Shown here one piece after another: positions 49,315 through 60,256 of a stretch of 64,000 bases of DNA. The stretch is from assembly GCF_022602565.1 (NCBI RefSeq), contig NZ_JALBCV010000007.1, forward strand, positions 99,085 through 163,084. Reading direction: 5' to 3'. This DNA is from Rosenbergiella metrosideri (GTDB lineage Bacteria > Pseudomonadota > Gammaproteobacteria > Enterobacterales > Enterobacteriaceae). The stretch's first letter is position 1. Every line of letters starts with the position of its first letter. Below the pieces are notes generated by a model. It searched no databases, was not told where the DNA came from, and worked only from the letters and a program-made list of their open reading frames with translations. The position numbers and the translations under genes are program-made.

Positions 49315-51387
49315 ATTCACACGGGAAAACCATGCGCCGTGTTTTGGGCGCTGGGTCCAGATAATCGCTGAAATCGTCCGCATAGATTTCACATGCACAA
49401 GAATCCGCTCGATATGCCGCTCGACAATTGTGCTTGGCCCCTTATCGAAATTAGTCGCTTCATCCATCACATGTGTGGAGTGATAGTTCTCTTGATCGTT
49501 GGCATACAATAATCGCTGTTGGCATTGCTGTAAGCCTATCTCACAAGCCTGTAAATAGCGCTCGGCCAACGTTGGGGTTAGCATCGTGTGCTCACGGGCT
49601 AAAGCAGTAAGCTCATTAATATGTTCGACGATATACTGGCTATGGCTAACCCATAAATGCATCTCTTCAAGATATTCATCATCGAAACCAGGCTCCTGCA
49701 TGGCTTGATTAAGGGCGTTAAATAGCGCGTTATGTTTTTGGTTTGCCTCTACGCGCGCGGCTTCAAAAACCTCATCTTTTTGCTCTGGACCTAACAAGAC
49801 TTTTAGGGCTTGTTGATAGGCATTGAGCACATCTAAAGTATTATCGCGTAACAGCGCACTCTGCCATTGTGGCCATAACCAAAGCGTGCCCCCGAAGGCG
49901 ATTAAGCAGCCGAGTAGGGTATCTAATAAACGAGGAACAATAAATTGGTGCCCGTTTAAGGAAAGAAGTTGCAGTGAATAAACTGCCGTCACCGTAAATC
50001 CAATCGTTGCCCAGCCATAATATTGTCGATTGAACAAGTTACTGAAAAAGGTAATCAGTAACATGATGATTAATATCCAAGACTCAGGTGCATGGAGATT
50101 GAGGGTAACTGCTGCAATGATTAATCCAGCAAAAGTTCCTAATGCCCGGTGCTGTATACGTACCCGCGTAGCGTTATAGTTATTTTGACTGACAAACACT
50201 ATGGTCATCAAAATCCAATAAGGTTTGGGTATATTGAGCGCTATACCGACGATTCCACCACACATCAACATGATCGAAAAACGTGTAGCGGAACGCAAGG
50301 CAGTCGATTTCAGCGATAGATAACTTTTCAATGCAGGTAATAAAGGTAAACGGCGCTGCCTATCGCGCATCAGGTCACGTTGATAGAGGGGTTTCTCATT
50401 CTGTAAGACGCGAGCAATTCGCGTAAAGTGATAAAAGCAAAATTGGGGGACCGGATTGTGGGGAAATTGTTGAGCCAGCTTTTCCAATGCTGAAATTTGC
50501 TTGCTCATAGAAAAAGGCTTCACAAATTGGTGGTATAAAATATCGTCAGCTAAGCGGTGGAGTTGTGCCGTGACAGTATTCGCATTCCAATTTAAAATTT
50601 CTCTGCCAAAACTATCGTGGCAAAGTTTTTTGATTTCATCCGGCTGATTCAAGCTAACTGTAACATGCTCTTGAATATCCTGAGCCATCAAAAAATAGCG
50701 AATCAGGAACCGGTCATTACGATTTCTCGCTGCCGGTAACATATGTAATTGTTGATAGCACTGAGTAATCAGGTCAATCACTTTCTGTTGGCGCTTGAGA
50801 AGGTCCTGTAAGCTTTCGGGAGAGTCATTTTCGCTAAAGATCCGGTGATATTTATGCTCGCAGTAGTTTCCCAATTCGCGATAGAGCAAACTGAGTGTTT
50901 CTCGAAGTTGCTGAGCTTGCGAGAACTTAAACCAAGCCCAATTGAACACGCCGTACCAAACTGTCCCGCCTAGATAGAGTAAGGGAGGACCCCATATCGG
51001 CATGCGTCCAGCCAGGCTAATTGACAGCACAGCTGCCACCAGTGAGGCGGGTAAGAGCCGGCCGTGTAATGGACTAATCTCCCCCGTCACACCAATGATT
51101 AATGGTAGTGCGAATAGAAAGAGCGGTAAGGGATAGTGCTGCGCTAAACACCAAAGAAGCAAAAAACTGCTGCATGCGAAAAGTAATCCCCCAACGACGA
51201 GACGTTTAAAAAAGCGTTTGTGTGGAGTATCTAATCCAGCCAGATTACAGCAGGACGGGACTAAAGAAAAAAGTAAGCCTGAGTGGAGATCGCCCAACAG
51301 CCAGCCCAGTGCGATCGGTAGACAGAGCACTAACGTTTGGCGGAAGGCATAATTTACTTCAGGATGATAAATAAGTCGACGTAGCAT
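49297..51387 (-). CDS. yhfK: YhfK, FUSC-family inner membrane protein
   Basis: Two clusters of membrane segments, each followed by a cytoplasmic helical region, the FUSC/aromatic acid exporter-like layout. ATG 51387 gives MLRRLIYHPEVNYAFRQTLVLCLP, matching E. coli YhfK; the frame's 23 upstream residues lie in the crp-yhfK spacer and terminator. 696 residues (E. coli 700). Substrate unknown. Directly downstream of crp. Confidence 0.92.
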   Translation of the reverse strand: MLRRLIYHPEVNYAFRQTLVLCLPIALGWLLGDLHSGLLFSLVPSCCNLAGLDTPHKRFFKRLVVGGLLFACSSFLLLWCLAQHYPLPLFLFALPLIIGVTGEISPLHGRLLPASLVAAVLSISLAGRMPIWGPPLLYLGGTVWYGVFNWAWFKFSQAQQLRETLSLLYRELGNYCEHKYHRIFSENDSPESLQDLLKRQQKVIDLITQCYQQLHMLPAARNRNDRFLIRYFLMAQDIQEHVTVSLNQPDEIKKLCHDSFGREILNWNANTVTAQLHRLADDILYHQFVKPFSMSKQISALEKLAQQFPHNPVPQFCFYHFTRIARVLQNEKPLYQRDLMRDRQRRLPLLPALKSYLSLKSTALRSATRFSIMLMCGGIVGIALNIPKPYWILMTIVFVSQNNYNATRVRIQHRALGTFAGLIIAAVTLNLHAPESWILIIMLLITFFSNLFNRQYYGWATIGFTVTAVYSLQLLSLNGHQFIVPRLLDTLLGCLIAFGGTLWLWPQWQSALLRDNTLDVLNAYQQALKVLLGPEQKDEVFEAARVEANQKHNALFNALNQAMQEPGFDDEYLEEMHLWVSHSQYIVEHINELTALAREHTMLTPTLAERYLQACEIGLQQCQQRLLYANDQENYHSTHVMDEATNFDKGPSTIVERHIERILVHVKSMRTISAIIWTQRPKHGAWFSRVNKNPEQ

Positions 51388-51423
51388 TGCCACTGCAATT
51401 TGTTGTATGAATGAGAGTGATCG

Positions 51424-51450
51424 GTAAAAGGCAGGGTAGCTCCCTGCCTT
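51424..51450 (-). terminator. Terminator of crp
   Basis: AAGGCAGGG (51428-51436) / CCCTGCCTT (51442-51450), loop 5 bases, with TTTT beyond the stem on the minus strand, 10 bases after the crp stop. Confidence 0.85.
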
Positions 51451-51459
51451 CTGCATCGA

Positions 51460-52092
51460 TTAGCGTGTACCGTACACTACGATAGTTTTACCATGGGCCG
51501 AAATTAGGTTTTGATCTTCTAACATCTTGAGAATACGTCCAACCGTTTCGCGTGAACACCCGACGATCTGCCCAATTTCTTGACGGGTAATCTTTATTTG
51601 CATCCCATCAGGGTGCGTCATCGCATCGGGTTGGTGGGCAAGATGCAGCAGAGTTTGCGCAATACGACCGGTCACGTCCAAGAAGGCTAAGTTACCGACT
51701 TTCTCTGAGGTGACCTGTAAGCGTCGTGCCATCTGTGCTGAAAGACGGATAAGAATTTCCGGATTTACCTGGATCAATTGGCGAAATTTTTTGTAGGAAA
51801 TTTCAGCGACTTCACAAGCGGACTTAGCTCTGACCCAAGCACTACGCTCTTGTCCTTCTTCAAATAAGCCAAGCTCACCAATAAAATCGCCCTGATTAAG
51901 GTAAGAAAGGATCATCTCTTTGCCTTCTTCATCTTTAATCAGTACCGCGACAGAACCTTTAACAATGTAATAAAGCGTTTCTGCTTTTTCACCCTGATGG
52001 ATCAAGGTGCTTTTTGACGGATACTTATGAATATGGCAATGGGAGAGGAACCATTCTAATGTAGGGTCTGTTTGTGGTTTACCGAGAACCAT
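51460..52092 (-). CDS. crp: Crp, cyclic-AMP receptor protein
   Basis: Global regulator of carbon metabolism. 210 residues, as E. coli, almost unchanged. cAMP-binding fold with [20 protein letters not shown] (phosphate-binding cassette), C helix, and the helix-turn-helix [21 protein letters not shown] contacting TGTGA. Candidate sites in this window lie before gntK and in the glpD-glpE interval. No clear autoregulatory site was identified in its 287-base upstream spacer. Confidence 0.98.
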   Translation of the reverse strand: MVLGKPQTDPTLEWFLSHCHIHKYPSKSTLIHQGEKAETLYYIVKGSVAVLIKDEEGKEMILSYLNQGDFIGELGLFEEGQERSAWVRAKSACEVAEISYKKFRQLIQVNPEILIRLSAQMARRLQVTSEKVGNLAFLDVTGRIAQTLLHLAHQPDAMTHPDGMQIKITRQEIGQIVGCSRETVGRILKMLEDQNLISAHGKTIVVYGTR

Positions 52093-52379
52093 TCGCTTCT
52101 ATCCTCTATTGTAATCGAACCTGGATAAAACCAGGGTGAGCCGCCTTTGCGACTCTATGAAAGCATCAAGTGCCATTTCTTTTTTTATTGGACGATAAAA
52201 TTACCTTAGCCTATTCCAAGGCATTTTATCTTGGGATTAACGAAATAAATAATCCTTTCCCTGTTTTTAGCACAGGTTAGCGCCACTGTCTTGTATTGTA
52301 TGAGTCCAAATGAGTGGTTTGCGAATTAATACACCTCAGAGTATCTTAACTAATAAATTCCGAAACTGGGGACGTGTTG

Positions 52380-52784
52380 ATGGAAGCGCAGGTAAAGTGG
52401 GTTGATGGGCTATGTTTTGTCGCAGAATCGGCATCGGGTCACCAAGTGGTGATGGATGGCAACCGTGGCGAAAGGGGGCCTAGTCCAATGGAAATGGTCC
52501 TGATGTCATCGGGGACCTGTAGTGCAATCGATGTGGTATCAATCTTAGAAAAAGGCCGTTATCAGGTTCAAGGATGCGAGGTTAAATTGACCTCCAAACG
52601 TCGTGAGGAAGCGCCACGACTTTTTACTCACATTAACCTGCATTTTATTGTGACAGGGAAGACCTTAACCGATAAAGCGGTTGAGCGTGCAGTCTCCCTC
52701 TCAGCGGAGAAATATTGCTCAGTAGCACTCATGTTGGGGCAAGCGGTAGAAATCACCCATAGCCACGAGATCGTCATTGCATAG
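52380..52784 (+). CDS. yhfA: YhfA, OsmC-family protein
   Basis: 134 residues from ATG 52380, chosen over upstream GTG/TTG because GGGG lies 8 bases before it and MEAQVKWVDGL aligns with E. coli. OsmC/Ohr fold with SPMEMVLMSSGTCSAIDVVSILEK, the first Cys being Cys47-like, and a second Cys in AEKYCSVALML, the spacing of OsmC peroxidatic/resolving cysteines. Function not established. Confidence 0.93.
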   Translation: MEAQVKWVDGLCFVAESASGHQVVMDGNRGERGPSPMEMVLMSSGTCSAIDVVSILEKGRYQVQGCEVKLTSKRREEAPRLFTHINLHFIVTGKTLTDKAVERAVSLSAEKYCSVALMLGQAVEITHSHEIVIA

Positions 52785-52786
52785 TC

Positions 52787-53668
52787 TTAGATCGTAAATA
52801 AGGTTTGTTGTCGTTTTTCCGCGAGCTTTTTAATGACAGGCGTTAAGATAAGCTCCATCGCTAAGCCCATTTTTCCGCCAGGTACTACTAACGTGTTCAT
52901 GGCGGAAATGAAAGATCCTTGGATCATGGCTAAGAGATAGGGATAATTAATTTCTTCGACACCACGAAGGTGGATCACCACCAGACTTTCATCCATCGAC
53001 GGAATTGCGTGCGCTGCAAAAGGATTCGACGTATCGACCATTGGCACGCGTTGAAAGTTAATATGGGTGCGAGAGAATTGCGGCGTGATGTAATTTACAT
53101 AATCTTCCATAGAACGAATCACGGAATCCATCACCGCCTCGCGAGAATGGCTCCGCTCTTGCATGTCACGTATAAGTTTTTGAATCCATTCTAAGTTTAC
53201 AATAGGGACTACACCGACCAATAAATCGACTAAATCAGCCACATTGTGCTCATCAGTCACCACCGCGCCATGTAATCCTTCATAGAACAAAACATCAGTC
53301 TGTTCAGGAAGAGGCTGCCAAGGTGTAAACGTCCCTGGGACTTGTTTCCAAGGTACCGCTTCGTCATAGGTATGAAGATATTTACGGGAACGGCCGGTTC
53401 CGGTTTCAGAATATTGCTTAAATGTCTGTTCCAAAAGTAGAAAATCGTTAGCGTCTGGACCGAAATAACTAATATGTTTACCGAGATCTCTCGCTTTACG
53501 GATGGCAATATCCATTTCTGGACGGGTGTAGCGATGGTAACTATCGCCCTCCACCTCCGCAGCTCGTATACCCAGTTGTTGAAAGATTTTACGAAAGGCG
53601 AGACTGGTTGTCGTCGTCCCTGCACCGCTTGAACCTGTTACGGCGATAATAGGATGTTTGGCTGACAT
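52787..53668 (-). CDS. prkB: PrkB, phosphoribulokinase-like protein
   Basis: 293 residues (E. coli 289). P-loop GSSGAGTTT near 12-20, EVEGDSYHRYTRPEMD, FYEGLHGAVV Walker-B-like segment. Family of P-loop sugar kinases related to phosphoribulokinase; no Calvin cycle is implied and the physiological substrate is unknown. Ends 2 bases after the stop of the convergent yhfA. Confidence 0.93.
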   Translation of the reverse strand: MSAKHPIIAVTGSSGAGTTTTSLAFRKIFQQLGIRAAEVEGDSYHRYTRPEMDIAIRKARDLGKHISYFGPDANDFLLLEQTFKQYSETGTGRSRKYLHTYDEAVPWKQVPGTFTPWQPLPEQTDVLFYEGLHGAVVTDEHNVADLVDLLVGVVPIVNLEWIQKLIRDMQERSHSREAVMDSVIRSMEDYVNYITPQFSRTHINFQRVPMVDTSNPFAAHAIPSMDESLVVIHLRGVEEINYPYLLAMIQGSFISAMNTLVVPGGKMGLAMELILTPVIKKLAEKRQQTLFTI

Positions 53669-53719
53669 GATGGTCTCCTTAGCGGGTTAGGGGCGACAAC
53701 TACGGCGTACAGTTATCCT

Positions 53720-53935
53720 TCAGCGGATATCTCGTGCAGCACGCAGGCTGACGGACTCATGTAATTCTGACCAAACAATAACGATATCACCTGCTTGAAG
53801 TTGCCGAGTGATATCAGCAACTTTCTCGGATAAGGTTTTTTCTTGCTCACCATAATCGGTTCCTTCTTGTAGCACAAAGGACTCGATGACGCTTTGTAAC
53901 GTCTCAGTCGGCAGCTCTTGCCAGGGGATAATCAT
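53720..53935 (-). CDS. yheU: YheU, conserved small protein (UPF0270)
   Basis: 71 residues from ATG 53935 ([14 protein letters not shown]), as E. coli (72); the frame's 10 upstream residues are rejected. Contains the conserved LIESFVLxEGTDYGExE-type stretch. Overlaps the yheT stop by 4 bases (ATGA), so coupled to it. Function unknown. Confidence 0.92.
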   Translation of the reverse strand: MIIPWQELPTETLQSVIESFVLQEGTDYGEQEKTLSEKVADITRQLQAGDIVIVWSELHESVSLRAARDIR

Positions 53936-54954
53936 GAAGTCGTATCCAATTGTGTAGAAAGCCACTGAGGAATGCGCTGTTCAAGCCACATTACTGGCTT
54001 AAATAGGCTGCCTGTAACGAAACCGACGTGTCCACCGTATTCACTTAATTGATAGTCAATGGTAGGCGATAGCTGTTCCGGTAGAGGTATCACATCGTCG
54101 GTCATAAAGGGATCGTCTGCCGCATGAATAATCAAGAGGGGTTTAGTGATACTGGCAAGCCACGGCATACCACTTGCCTGTCGATAGTAGTCTAGCGCGT
54201 CAGAAAAATGATAAATGCGAGAGGTAATCTTATCGTCGAATTCGCGGAGTTTCTTGATTTTTTTAAGCTCACCCGGCGCGATAGAGAAAAGATGTGGATG
54301 CGCTTTCAGCTTGCGGCGGAGGCTCTTTTTCAGGCGCGTGAGTAAGTAATGCTGATAAAAGCGCGAGAAGCCGTCTTCAATTTTCACACTGCAGGGTTCG
54401 AGCATCAGAGGTGCTGAGACAATAACGCCCGCATCGAGTAAGCATTCGTCACCTTGGCTCCCCATTAGACAAGCAAGCATGTTACCCCCGAGAGAAAATC
54501 CGGTTGCGGAGGTCCAGCCTGGGCCCAGCTTCTCTTTCATCCAACGAAGGAAATAGCTGGCATCCTCAATATCCGCCGAGTGGTAGCTCTGTTTTAATCG
54601 ATTCGGTTCACCGCTGCACCCGCGATAGTGCATAACGACTCCCAACCATCCTTTCTGCTGAAAAGAGGCGAGTAGGCCATGAGCATAAGGACTTTTTACA
54701 CTGCCCTCTAAACCGTGAAAAATGACAGCGCGAGGTTTATGCTTGGCCAACATCGGATCTTCGCTCCATGCAAGATCGACGAAGTCCCCATCGGGTAGCT
54801 CTAATCGCTGCCAAACAGGTTTGATACGGACCATACGGCGTAAGATTCTGGGTAATAGAGTCTGAATATGTGCATTTCTCAAACAACGAACAGGGGTAAA
54901 ATCATGCTCGTCATTATGATAATTATTCAGGTTCTCAGGGCTTGTCTGATCCAT
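53932..54954 (-). CDS. yheT: YheT, alpha/beta hydrolase of the AB-hydrolase-4 family
   Basis: 340 residues, as E. coli. Nucleophile Ser in [31 protein letters not shown], acid in HAADDPFM and His in YGGHVGF. Related to eukaryotic ABHD1/3; likely an esterase or lipid hydrolase, substrate unknown. Diverges from the LysE-type exporter across 46 bases. Confidence 0.94.
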   Translation of the reverse strand: MDQTSPENLNNYHNDEHDFTPVRCLRNAHIQTLLPRILRRMVRIKPVWQRLELPDGDFVDLAWSEDPMLAKHKPRAVIFHGLEGSVKSPYAHGLLASFQQKGWLGVVMHYRGCSGEPNRLKQSYHSADIEDASYFLRWMKEKLGPGWTSATGFSLGGNMLACLMGSQGDECLLDAGVIVSAPLMLEPCSVKIEDGFSRFYQHYLLTRLKKSLRRKLKAHPHLFSIAPGELKKIKKLREFDDKITSRIYHFSDALDYYRQASGMPWLASITKPLLIIHAADDPFMTDDVIPLPEQLSPTIDYQLSEYGGHVGFVTGSLFKPVMWLEQRIPQWLSTQLDTTS

Positions 54955-55000
54955 AACTCACTGTATAGTTTCAAAGGTTAATCTGGATAATGGTAACTTT

Positions 55001-55603
55001 ATGGAACTCAGTCTCTTTCTCTCATTATTTGGTTTTTTGTGGGTCGCGGCGATTACACCAGGCCCCAATAATATGCTACTTACGACCTCTGGCGCCAATT
55101 TTGGTTTCGTTCGCACTATACCATTGATGCTAGGCATTATGTTTGGCATGCAAATCATGCTGTTACTCATCGCCTTCGGTGTCGGTAATCTTATTATCCT
55201 TTATCCCGCGTTACATCTGTTCTTAAAAATCGCAGGAAGTGCTTATTTACTGTGGTTGGCTTGGAAAATCATGACGGCTGCTTATGAATCTCTTGAGGTG
55301 AAAGACCATCCAGAAAAGACATTGCCTTTGTGGCAAGGTGCGGTACTACAGCTCGTCAATCCTAAAGCTTGGTTGATGTCGCTGGGAGCGGTTGCCAGTT
55401 TCAGTCTAAGCGGTAAGGCCTATATTACCTCGATTGCTGGCATTAGTTTAGCCATGTTTTTAGTCAACCTGATTGCGGGATGTATTTGGCTAGCCTTTGG
55501 CACCGTGATTGGTCGGTGGTTGCACAGCCCACGCGCATGGCGGCAGTTCAATATTATTATGGGATTATTGACCGCCCTGAGCGTGGTCCTTATCTGGTTG
55601 TAA
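55001..55603 (+). CDS. LysE/RhtB-family amino-acid exporter
   Basis: 200 residues with six hydrophobic segments and the family signature AAITPGPNNMLLTTSGANFGF near the N terminus; LQLVNPKAW mid-protein is also typical. Such proteins export amino acids or derivatives (threonine, homoserine, O-acetylserine, leucine); the substrate cannot be read from sequence. E. coli has no such gene between yheT and yheS. Converges on yheS. Confidence 0.88.
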   Translation: MELSLFLSLFGFLWVAAITPGPNNMLLTTSGANFGFVRTIPLMLGIMFGMQIMLLLIAFGVGNLIILYPALHLFLKIAGSAYLLWLAWKIMTAAYESLEVKDHPEKTLPLWQGAVLQLVNPKAWLMSLGAVASFSLSGKAYITSIAGISLAMFLVNLIAGCIWLAFGTVIGRWLHSPRAWRQFNIIMGLLTALSVVLIWL

Positions 55604-55629
55604 TGATACAAAATAGGATTTACCCTGCG

Positions 55630-57543
55630 CTAGCCTTCGCTCGCAAGCAGTGTCTCAAGTTCTTCTTGCGCCTCGAGCCAAGCAAGCTCTATATCATTAA
55701 GTTGTGACTGAACTGTTGTCCGGTGCTGTAAGGTATCGGTCAGCTCGTTCTTACGCGCCGCCTCATAAATTACAGGGTCAGCTAACTTCTCTTCATCTTC
55801 CGCTAATTTCCGCTGGCACTCGCTCATCTGTTTTTCGAGTTTCTCGATTTGCTTGCGTAAGGGTTGCGTTTTAGTACGCAGTTCAGCATCACGCCTTTTT
55901 TGATCCTTACGCGCTTGCGCGCTTTGGCTGTTATCGCGAGAAGTATCGCTTTTTTGTGTAGCGGTGCTGTCTTTTTGCTGGTCGGCAAGCCATTGCTGGT
56001 AATCGTCAAGGTCGCCTGCAAACATTTCGACCCTACCGCCGTGAACGAGGTAAAGGTCATCGGTTGTCGCACGCAGTAGGTGACGGTCGTGTGATACCAC
56101 GACTAAGGCGCCCTCGAAGTCAATCAACGCTTCCGTCAGTGCTTGACGCATGTCGAGATCAAGGTGGTTAGTCGGTTCATCGAGTAATAGTAAGTTCGGG
56201 CGCTCCCAGACGATTAGCGCTAATACCAAACGCGCTTTTTCTCCGCCTGAAAACTGAGCGGTAGGTGCTTTCACTTGATCACCTTGAAAGCCAAATCCGC
56301 CCAAGTAGTCGCGCAGGTGTTGTTCTAGCTCTTTCGGGGCTTGGCGTTGTAGATGCTGCAACGGTGACTCTTCTGCTCGTAAGTATTCAAGTTGATGTTG
56401 AGCGAAGTAGCCGAGCTTTACACCTTTAGCGAGCGTCACCGTTCCCGATCGCGGTATAAGCTCACCAGAGAGTAATTTAATTAGGGTAGATTTGCCCGCG
56501 CCATTTTTACCGAGTAGACCTATACGTGAGCCGGGAACCAGATTCAGTTTAATTGAATCTAAAATGACTCTATCGTCATAGCCTGCAGTCACTTTTTCCA
56601 TCGTTAAAAGTGGAGAAGGTAGCGATTCAGGCGCACGGAACTGGAAGGTAAAAGGATTATCGACATGCGCGGGGGCAATCATTTCCATCCGCTCTAACAT
56701 TTTTAGGCGGCTTTGTGCTTGTTTGGCTTTGGTCGCTTTGGCGCGGAAACGGTCAATATAGTGCTGAAGATGTGCGACTTTAGTCTGCTGGCTTTGGTAT
56801 AGCGACTGTTGTTGCGCTAATTTAGTTGCGCGCTGCCGCTCAAAATCACTATAGTTGCCAGTGTAATCCATAAGCTTTTCTTGCTCAATATGCAAGATCT
56901 TGCTTACGGTAGGGTCGAGGAAGTCCCGGTCGTGAGAGATGAGGATTAAGGTTCCAGTATAACTTTTCAGCCACTTCTCTAGCCAAATGACGGCATCAAG
57001 ATCTAAGTGGTTGGTGGGTTCATCCAATAGCAAAAGGTCTGAACGGCAAATTAGCGCCTGCGCCAAGTTTAAGCGCATTCGCCATCCTCCGGAGAAGTCT
57101 TTCACTGGCGATTGGAGTTGAGTATGGGAAAAGCCTAACCCATAGAGCAGGCTAGCCGCTCGCGCATTGATACTCCATGCTTGGATTGCATCTAATTTAC
57201 CGTGAAGGAGCGCAATCTGATTACCCTCGTTGGCTTGGTTAGCCGCTGAAAGTTGAGTCTCTAACTCTCTGAATTCTCTATCGCCATCAATCACATAATC
57301 AATTGCTGACGTCGCGAGTGCTGGGGTTTCTTGATTCACCCACGCTAAGGACCAATTAGCCGGGAAATTAACGCTACCGCTTTCTGCGCTAATCTCTTGT
57401 TTGAGTAACGACAATAGGGTCGATTTCCCGCAGCCATTCTTACCGACTAAGCCAACTTTTTGGCCCGGATTAATGGTTGCTGAAGCATTGTCTAGGAGTA
57501 CGCGAGTGCCGCGTCGTAATTGTAAGGAAGAGAAGACAATCAT
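55630..57543 (-). CDS. yheS: YheS, ABC-F ribosome-associated ATPase
   Basis: 637 residues, as E. coli. Two ABC domains without membrane segments: Walker [15 protein letters not shown] near 33-46 and GLLGKNGAGKSTLI near 345; signatures FSGGWRMRL and FSGGEKARL; Walker B LLLLDEPTNHLDLD in both; linker between domains; C-terminal charged coiled coil. ABC-F proteins act in the ribosomal E site on stalled elongation. Confidence 0.95.
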   Translation of the reverse strand: MIVFSSLQLRRGTRVLLDNASATINPGQKVGLVGKNGCGKSTLLSLLKQEISAESGSVNFPANWSLAWVNQETPALATSAIDYVIDGDREFRELETQLSAANQANEGNQIALLHGKLDAIQAWSINARAASLLYGLGFSHTQLQSPVKDFSGGWRMRLNLAQALICRSDLLLLDEPTNHLDLDAVIWLEKWLKSYTGTLILISHDRDFLDPTVSKILHIEQEKLMDYTGNYSDFERQRATKLAQQQSLYQSQQTKVAHLQHYIDRFRAKATKAKQAQSRLKMLERMEMIAPAHVDNPFTFQFRAPESLPSPLLTMEKVTAGYDDRVILDSIKLNLVPGSRIGLLGKNGAGKSTLIKLLSGELIPRSGTVTLAKGVKLGYFAQHQLEYLRAEESPLQHLQRQAPKELEQHLRDYLGGFGFQGDQVKAPTAQFSGGEKARLVLALIVWERPNLLLLDEPTNHLDLDMRQALTEALIDFEGALVVVSHDRHLLRATTDDLYLVHGGRVEMFAGDLDDYQQWLADQQKDSTATQKSDTSRDNSQSAQARKDQKRRDAELRTKTQPLRKQIEKLEKQMSECQRKLAEDEEKLADPVIYEAARKNELTDTLQHRTTVQSQLNDIELAWLEAQEELETLLASEG

Positions 57544-57665
57544 AAGCGCCGTAATTTATGGAATATGGTAAATTAGTGGCATAACTAAAATCGCTCACCA
57601 CACATCTTTGCATCGCAGCATGGTAACGGAAAACCATGACTAAGACGATAACTTGGAGGACGACA

Positions 57666-58229
57666 ATGTCATCTTCACCTAAAATACTTTTGCTTTATGC
57701 GCACCCTGAAGCACAGGAATCAGTGGTAAACAGTAAGCTACTTAAAGCCGCTCGCCGAGTGGAGCATGTTACGGTGCATGACCTTTATGCAACGTATCCC
57801 AATTTTTTTATCGATATCTATCGTGAACAACAATTGTTACGGGAGCACGATATTATTGTGTTTCAATATCCCCTTTATACGTACAGTTGCCCCTCGCTAC
57901 TCAAAGAATGGCTGGATAGAGTGCTATCCCGTGGATTCGCTTCAGGAATGGGAGAGTCAGCCTTAGAAGGTAAAACCTTACGCTGTGTTGTCACCACCGG
58001 CGAACCGGAAAGCGCGTACCAATCGCAGGGCTTGAATCGTTATCCTCTCGGCGAGATTATGCGCCCGTTCGAATTGGTCGCGCAGACTTGCCAGATGCAG
58101 TGGATGTCGCCAATGGTTATTTATCATGCAAGACGGCAGCCTTTAGATGTCTTGAAGTCTCTAGCTGCAGCCTATTCAGACTGGCTGACCCAGCCTTTAC
58201 CAGAGGAGATCATGGATGGGCGGATCTGA
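57666..58229 (+). CDS. kefG: KefG, ancillary subunit of the KefB K+ efflux system
   Basis: Flavodoxin-fold NAD(P)H quinone-oxidoreductase-like protein needed for full KefB activity. ATG 57666 lies 6 bases after GGAGG; 187 residues (E. coli 184). [40 protein letters not shown] and [10 protein letters not shown] match. Overlaps kefB by 14 bases. Confidence 0.95.
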   Translation: MSSSPKILLLYAHPEAQESVVNSKLLKAARRVEHVTVHDLYATYPNFFIDIYREQQLLREHDIIVFQYPLYTYSCPSLLKEWLDRVLSRGFASGMGESALEGKTLRCVVTTGEPESAYQSQGLNRYPLGEIMRPFELVAQTCQMQWMSPMVIYHARRQPLDVLKSLAAAYSDWLTQPLPEEIMDGRI

Positions 58230-60027
58230 TTTATTAACTGCGGGCGTTATTTACTTAGCGGCGGCGGTGGTTGCGGTGCCGATTGCCGCAAGACTGGGAA
58301 TTGGGGCGGTTCTCGGGTATCTATTAGCCGGGATCGCCATTGGTCCTTGGGGTGCAGGGTTTATCAGCGATGTTGAGGAAATTCTGCATTTCTCCGAGTT
58401 AGGGGTAGTGTTTCTGATGTTTATCATCGGGCTCGAGCTTAACCCTGGAAAGCTGTGGCAGTTAAGGCGCTCCATTTTTGGTGTGGGTGCCGGACAAGTT
58501 ATTTTCTCGAGTGTGTTACTCGCCGGGCTGCTATGGACCACCCAATTTTCTTGGCAAGCCGCGGTTATTGGCGGCATCGGTCTGGCTATGTCCTCAACGG
58601 CCATGGCTCTGCAATTGATGCAGGAAAAAGGTATGAACCGAAGTGAAGCCGGACAACTCGGTTTTTCGGTATTACTTTTTCAAGATTTAGCCGTGATACC
58701 TGCCTTAGCGCTCGTACCATTGTTAGCAGGCAACGATTCAGGGCATCCTACGGATTGGATGAAAATTGGGATGAAGGTCCTCGCCTTCGCTGGGATGTTG
58801 GTAGGTGGGCGCTTCTTATTACGACCTATCTTCCGCTACATCGCCGCCTCGGGGGTGAAAGAGATTTTTACTGCTTCCGCATTATTGTTGGTCATCGGCT
58901 CTGCGCTATTTATGGATGCGCTAGGTTTATCGATGGCGTTAGGAACGTTTATTGCCGGTATCTTGTTAGCAGAAAGTGAATATCGTCACGAGTTAGAAGT
59001 CGCGATTGATCCCTTCAAAGCATTGCTGCTCGGGTTATTTTTTATCTCTGTCGGTATGGCGTTAAATATTGGCGTATTATTTACCCATGTCGTGGAGGTA
59101 TTGATTGCGGTTGTTACCCTCGTCGCAATTAAAGCATTGGTACTCTATATACTGGCGCGCGTATACGGAATGAGAAGCTCGGAACGTCTTCAGTTCTCGG
59201 GCGTCCTGAGCCAAGGTGGCGAGTTTGCCTTTGTTCTATTCTCCGCAGCATCCAGCGCGGGACTGTTCCATCAAGAGCAACTGTCCTTACTGCTGGTGAT
59301 TGTGACGCTATCGATGATTACTACCCCTTTATTAATGAAGCTAATTGATCTCATCTTAGTACGTCGTTTTAATAATCAAGATGATGAAAATACGGAAAAG
59401 CATTATGTTGAAGACGATGAGCCCCAAGTTATTTTGGTCGGTTTTGGTCGTTTTGGGCAGGTGGTAGGACGTTTACTAATGGCCAACAACATGCGAGTGA
59501 CTGTGTTGGAGAAAGATATCAGTGTCGTAAGTTTAACGCGTAGTTATGGCTATAAAGTGTATTACGGAGACTCGAACGATCTCGAGTTGTTACGTGCCGC
59601 AGGAGCAGAGCGAGCGCAATCGATCATTGTGACCTGTGATGATCCTTCCGATACTATGGCAACCGTCGCGCTATGCCAGCAACATTTTCCTCATTTAAAC
59701 ATTCTTGCACGGGCAAGAGGCCGGGTAGAGGCGCATGAGCTGTTGCAAGCGGGCATTACAGACATTACACGTGAAACCTTTTTAAGTGCAGTCCAATTAG
59801 CGGGTAAAGCCTTAGTATCACTTGGCATCCACCCTTACCAAGCGGAGCGCGCTCAGCAATACTTTACTCATCTTGATGAACAAATGCTGAAAGACTTAAT
59901 GCCACACCACGATGAAACCGGGCATATCTCACGAGTGAAGGAAGCTCGCCGAGAACTTGAAGATGTTTTTCGTAGGGAAATGCAACAAGATAAACAAACA
60001 TTGGGACGCTGGGATGCCGCAGATTAA
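58216..60027 (+). CDS. kefB: KefB, glutathione-gated K+/H+ antiporter
   Basis: Potassium efflux protein that acidifies the cytoplasm during electrophile stress. 603 residues (E. coli 601). AGGAG 7 bases before ATG 58216. About twelve membrane segments of the CPA2 family in the first 380 residues ([28 protein letters not shown]), then an RCK/TrkA-N domain with [17 protein letters not shown] that binds NAD(H)/glutathione. Confidence 0.96.
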   Translation: MGGSDLLTAGVIYLAAAVVAVPIAARLGIGAVLGYLLAGIAIGPWGAGFISDVEEILHFSELGVVFLMFIIGLELNPGKLWQLRRSIFGVGAGQVIFSSVLLAGLLWTTQFSWQAAVIGGIGLAMSSTAMALQLMQEKGMNRSEAGQLGFSVLLFQDLAVIPALALVPLLAGNDSGHPTDWMKIGMKVLAFAGMLVGGRFLLRPIFRYIAASGVKEIFTASALLLVIGSALFMDALGLSMALGTFIAGILLAESEYRHELEVAIDPFKALLLGLFFISVGMALNIGVLFTHVVEVLIAVVTLVAIKALVLYILARVYGMRSSERLQFSGVLSQGGEFAFVLFSAASSAGLFHQEQLSLLLVIVTLSMITTPLLMKLIDLILVRRFNNQDDENTEKHYVEDDEPQVILVGFGRFGQVVGRLLMANNMRVTVLEKDISVVSLTRSYGYKVYYGDSNDLELLRAAGAERAQSIIVTCDDPSDTMATVALCQQHFPHLNILARARGRVEAHELLQAGITDITRETFLSAVQLAGKALVSLGIHPYQAERAQQYFTHLDEQMLKDLMPHHDETGHISRVKEARRELEDVFRREMQQDKQTLGRWDAAD

Positions 60028-60061
60028 TGCGTATTCTCTCCTTCACTATTAAGGGTATAGC

Positions 60062-60256
60062 ATGCGTAAACGTTTTATTGCCGGTGCAGTCTGTCGGCAC
60101 TGCCAAGCAAAAGATACTTTAGCGCTGTGGAAAGAATCAGGCGTGGAGGTTGTTGAATGTGTTAAATGTGGTGACCAAATGCGCGAGGCAGATAAACAAG
60201 TGCAATCAGCGGTAAGAAAAGATGAGCAAATTATCGGTGTCTTTACACCTGAATAA
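60062..60256 (+). CDS. yheV: YheV, small putative zinc-binding protein
   Basis: 64 residues (E. coli 66). Two CxxC pairs, Cys11/Cys14 (CRHC) and Cys33/Cys36 (CVKC), form a probable zinc ribbon. 34 bases after kefB on the same strand. Function unknown. Confidence 0.92.
   Translation: MRKRFIAGAVCRHCQAKDTLALWKESGVEVVECVKCGDQMREADKQVQSAVRKDEQIIGVFTPE

Noticed and set aside
52093-52379. CRP autoregulatory site between crp and yhfA
   Set aside because: No TGTGA-N6-TCACA match good enough to report; only a small CCTGG/CCAGG hairpin in the crp leader.
58251-58604. 117-codon open frame antisense to kefB
   Set aside because: Shadow of membrane-segment codons; no start context.
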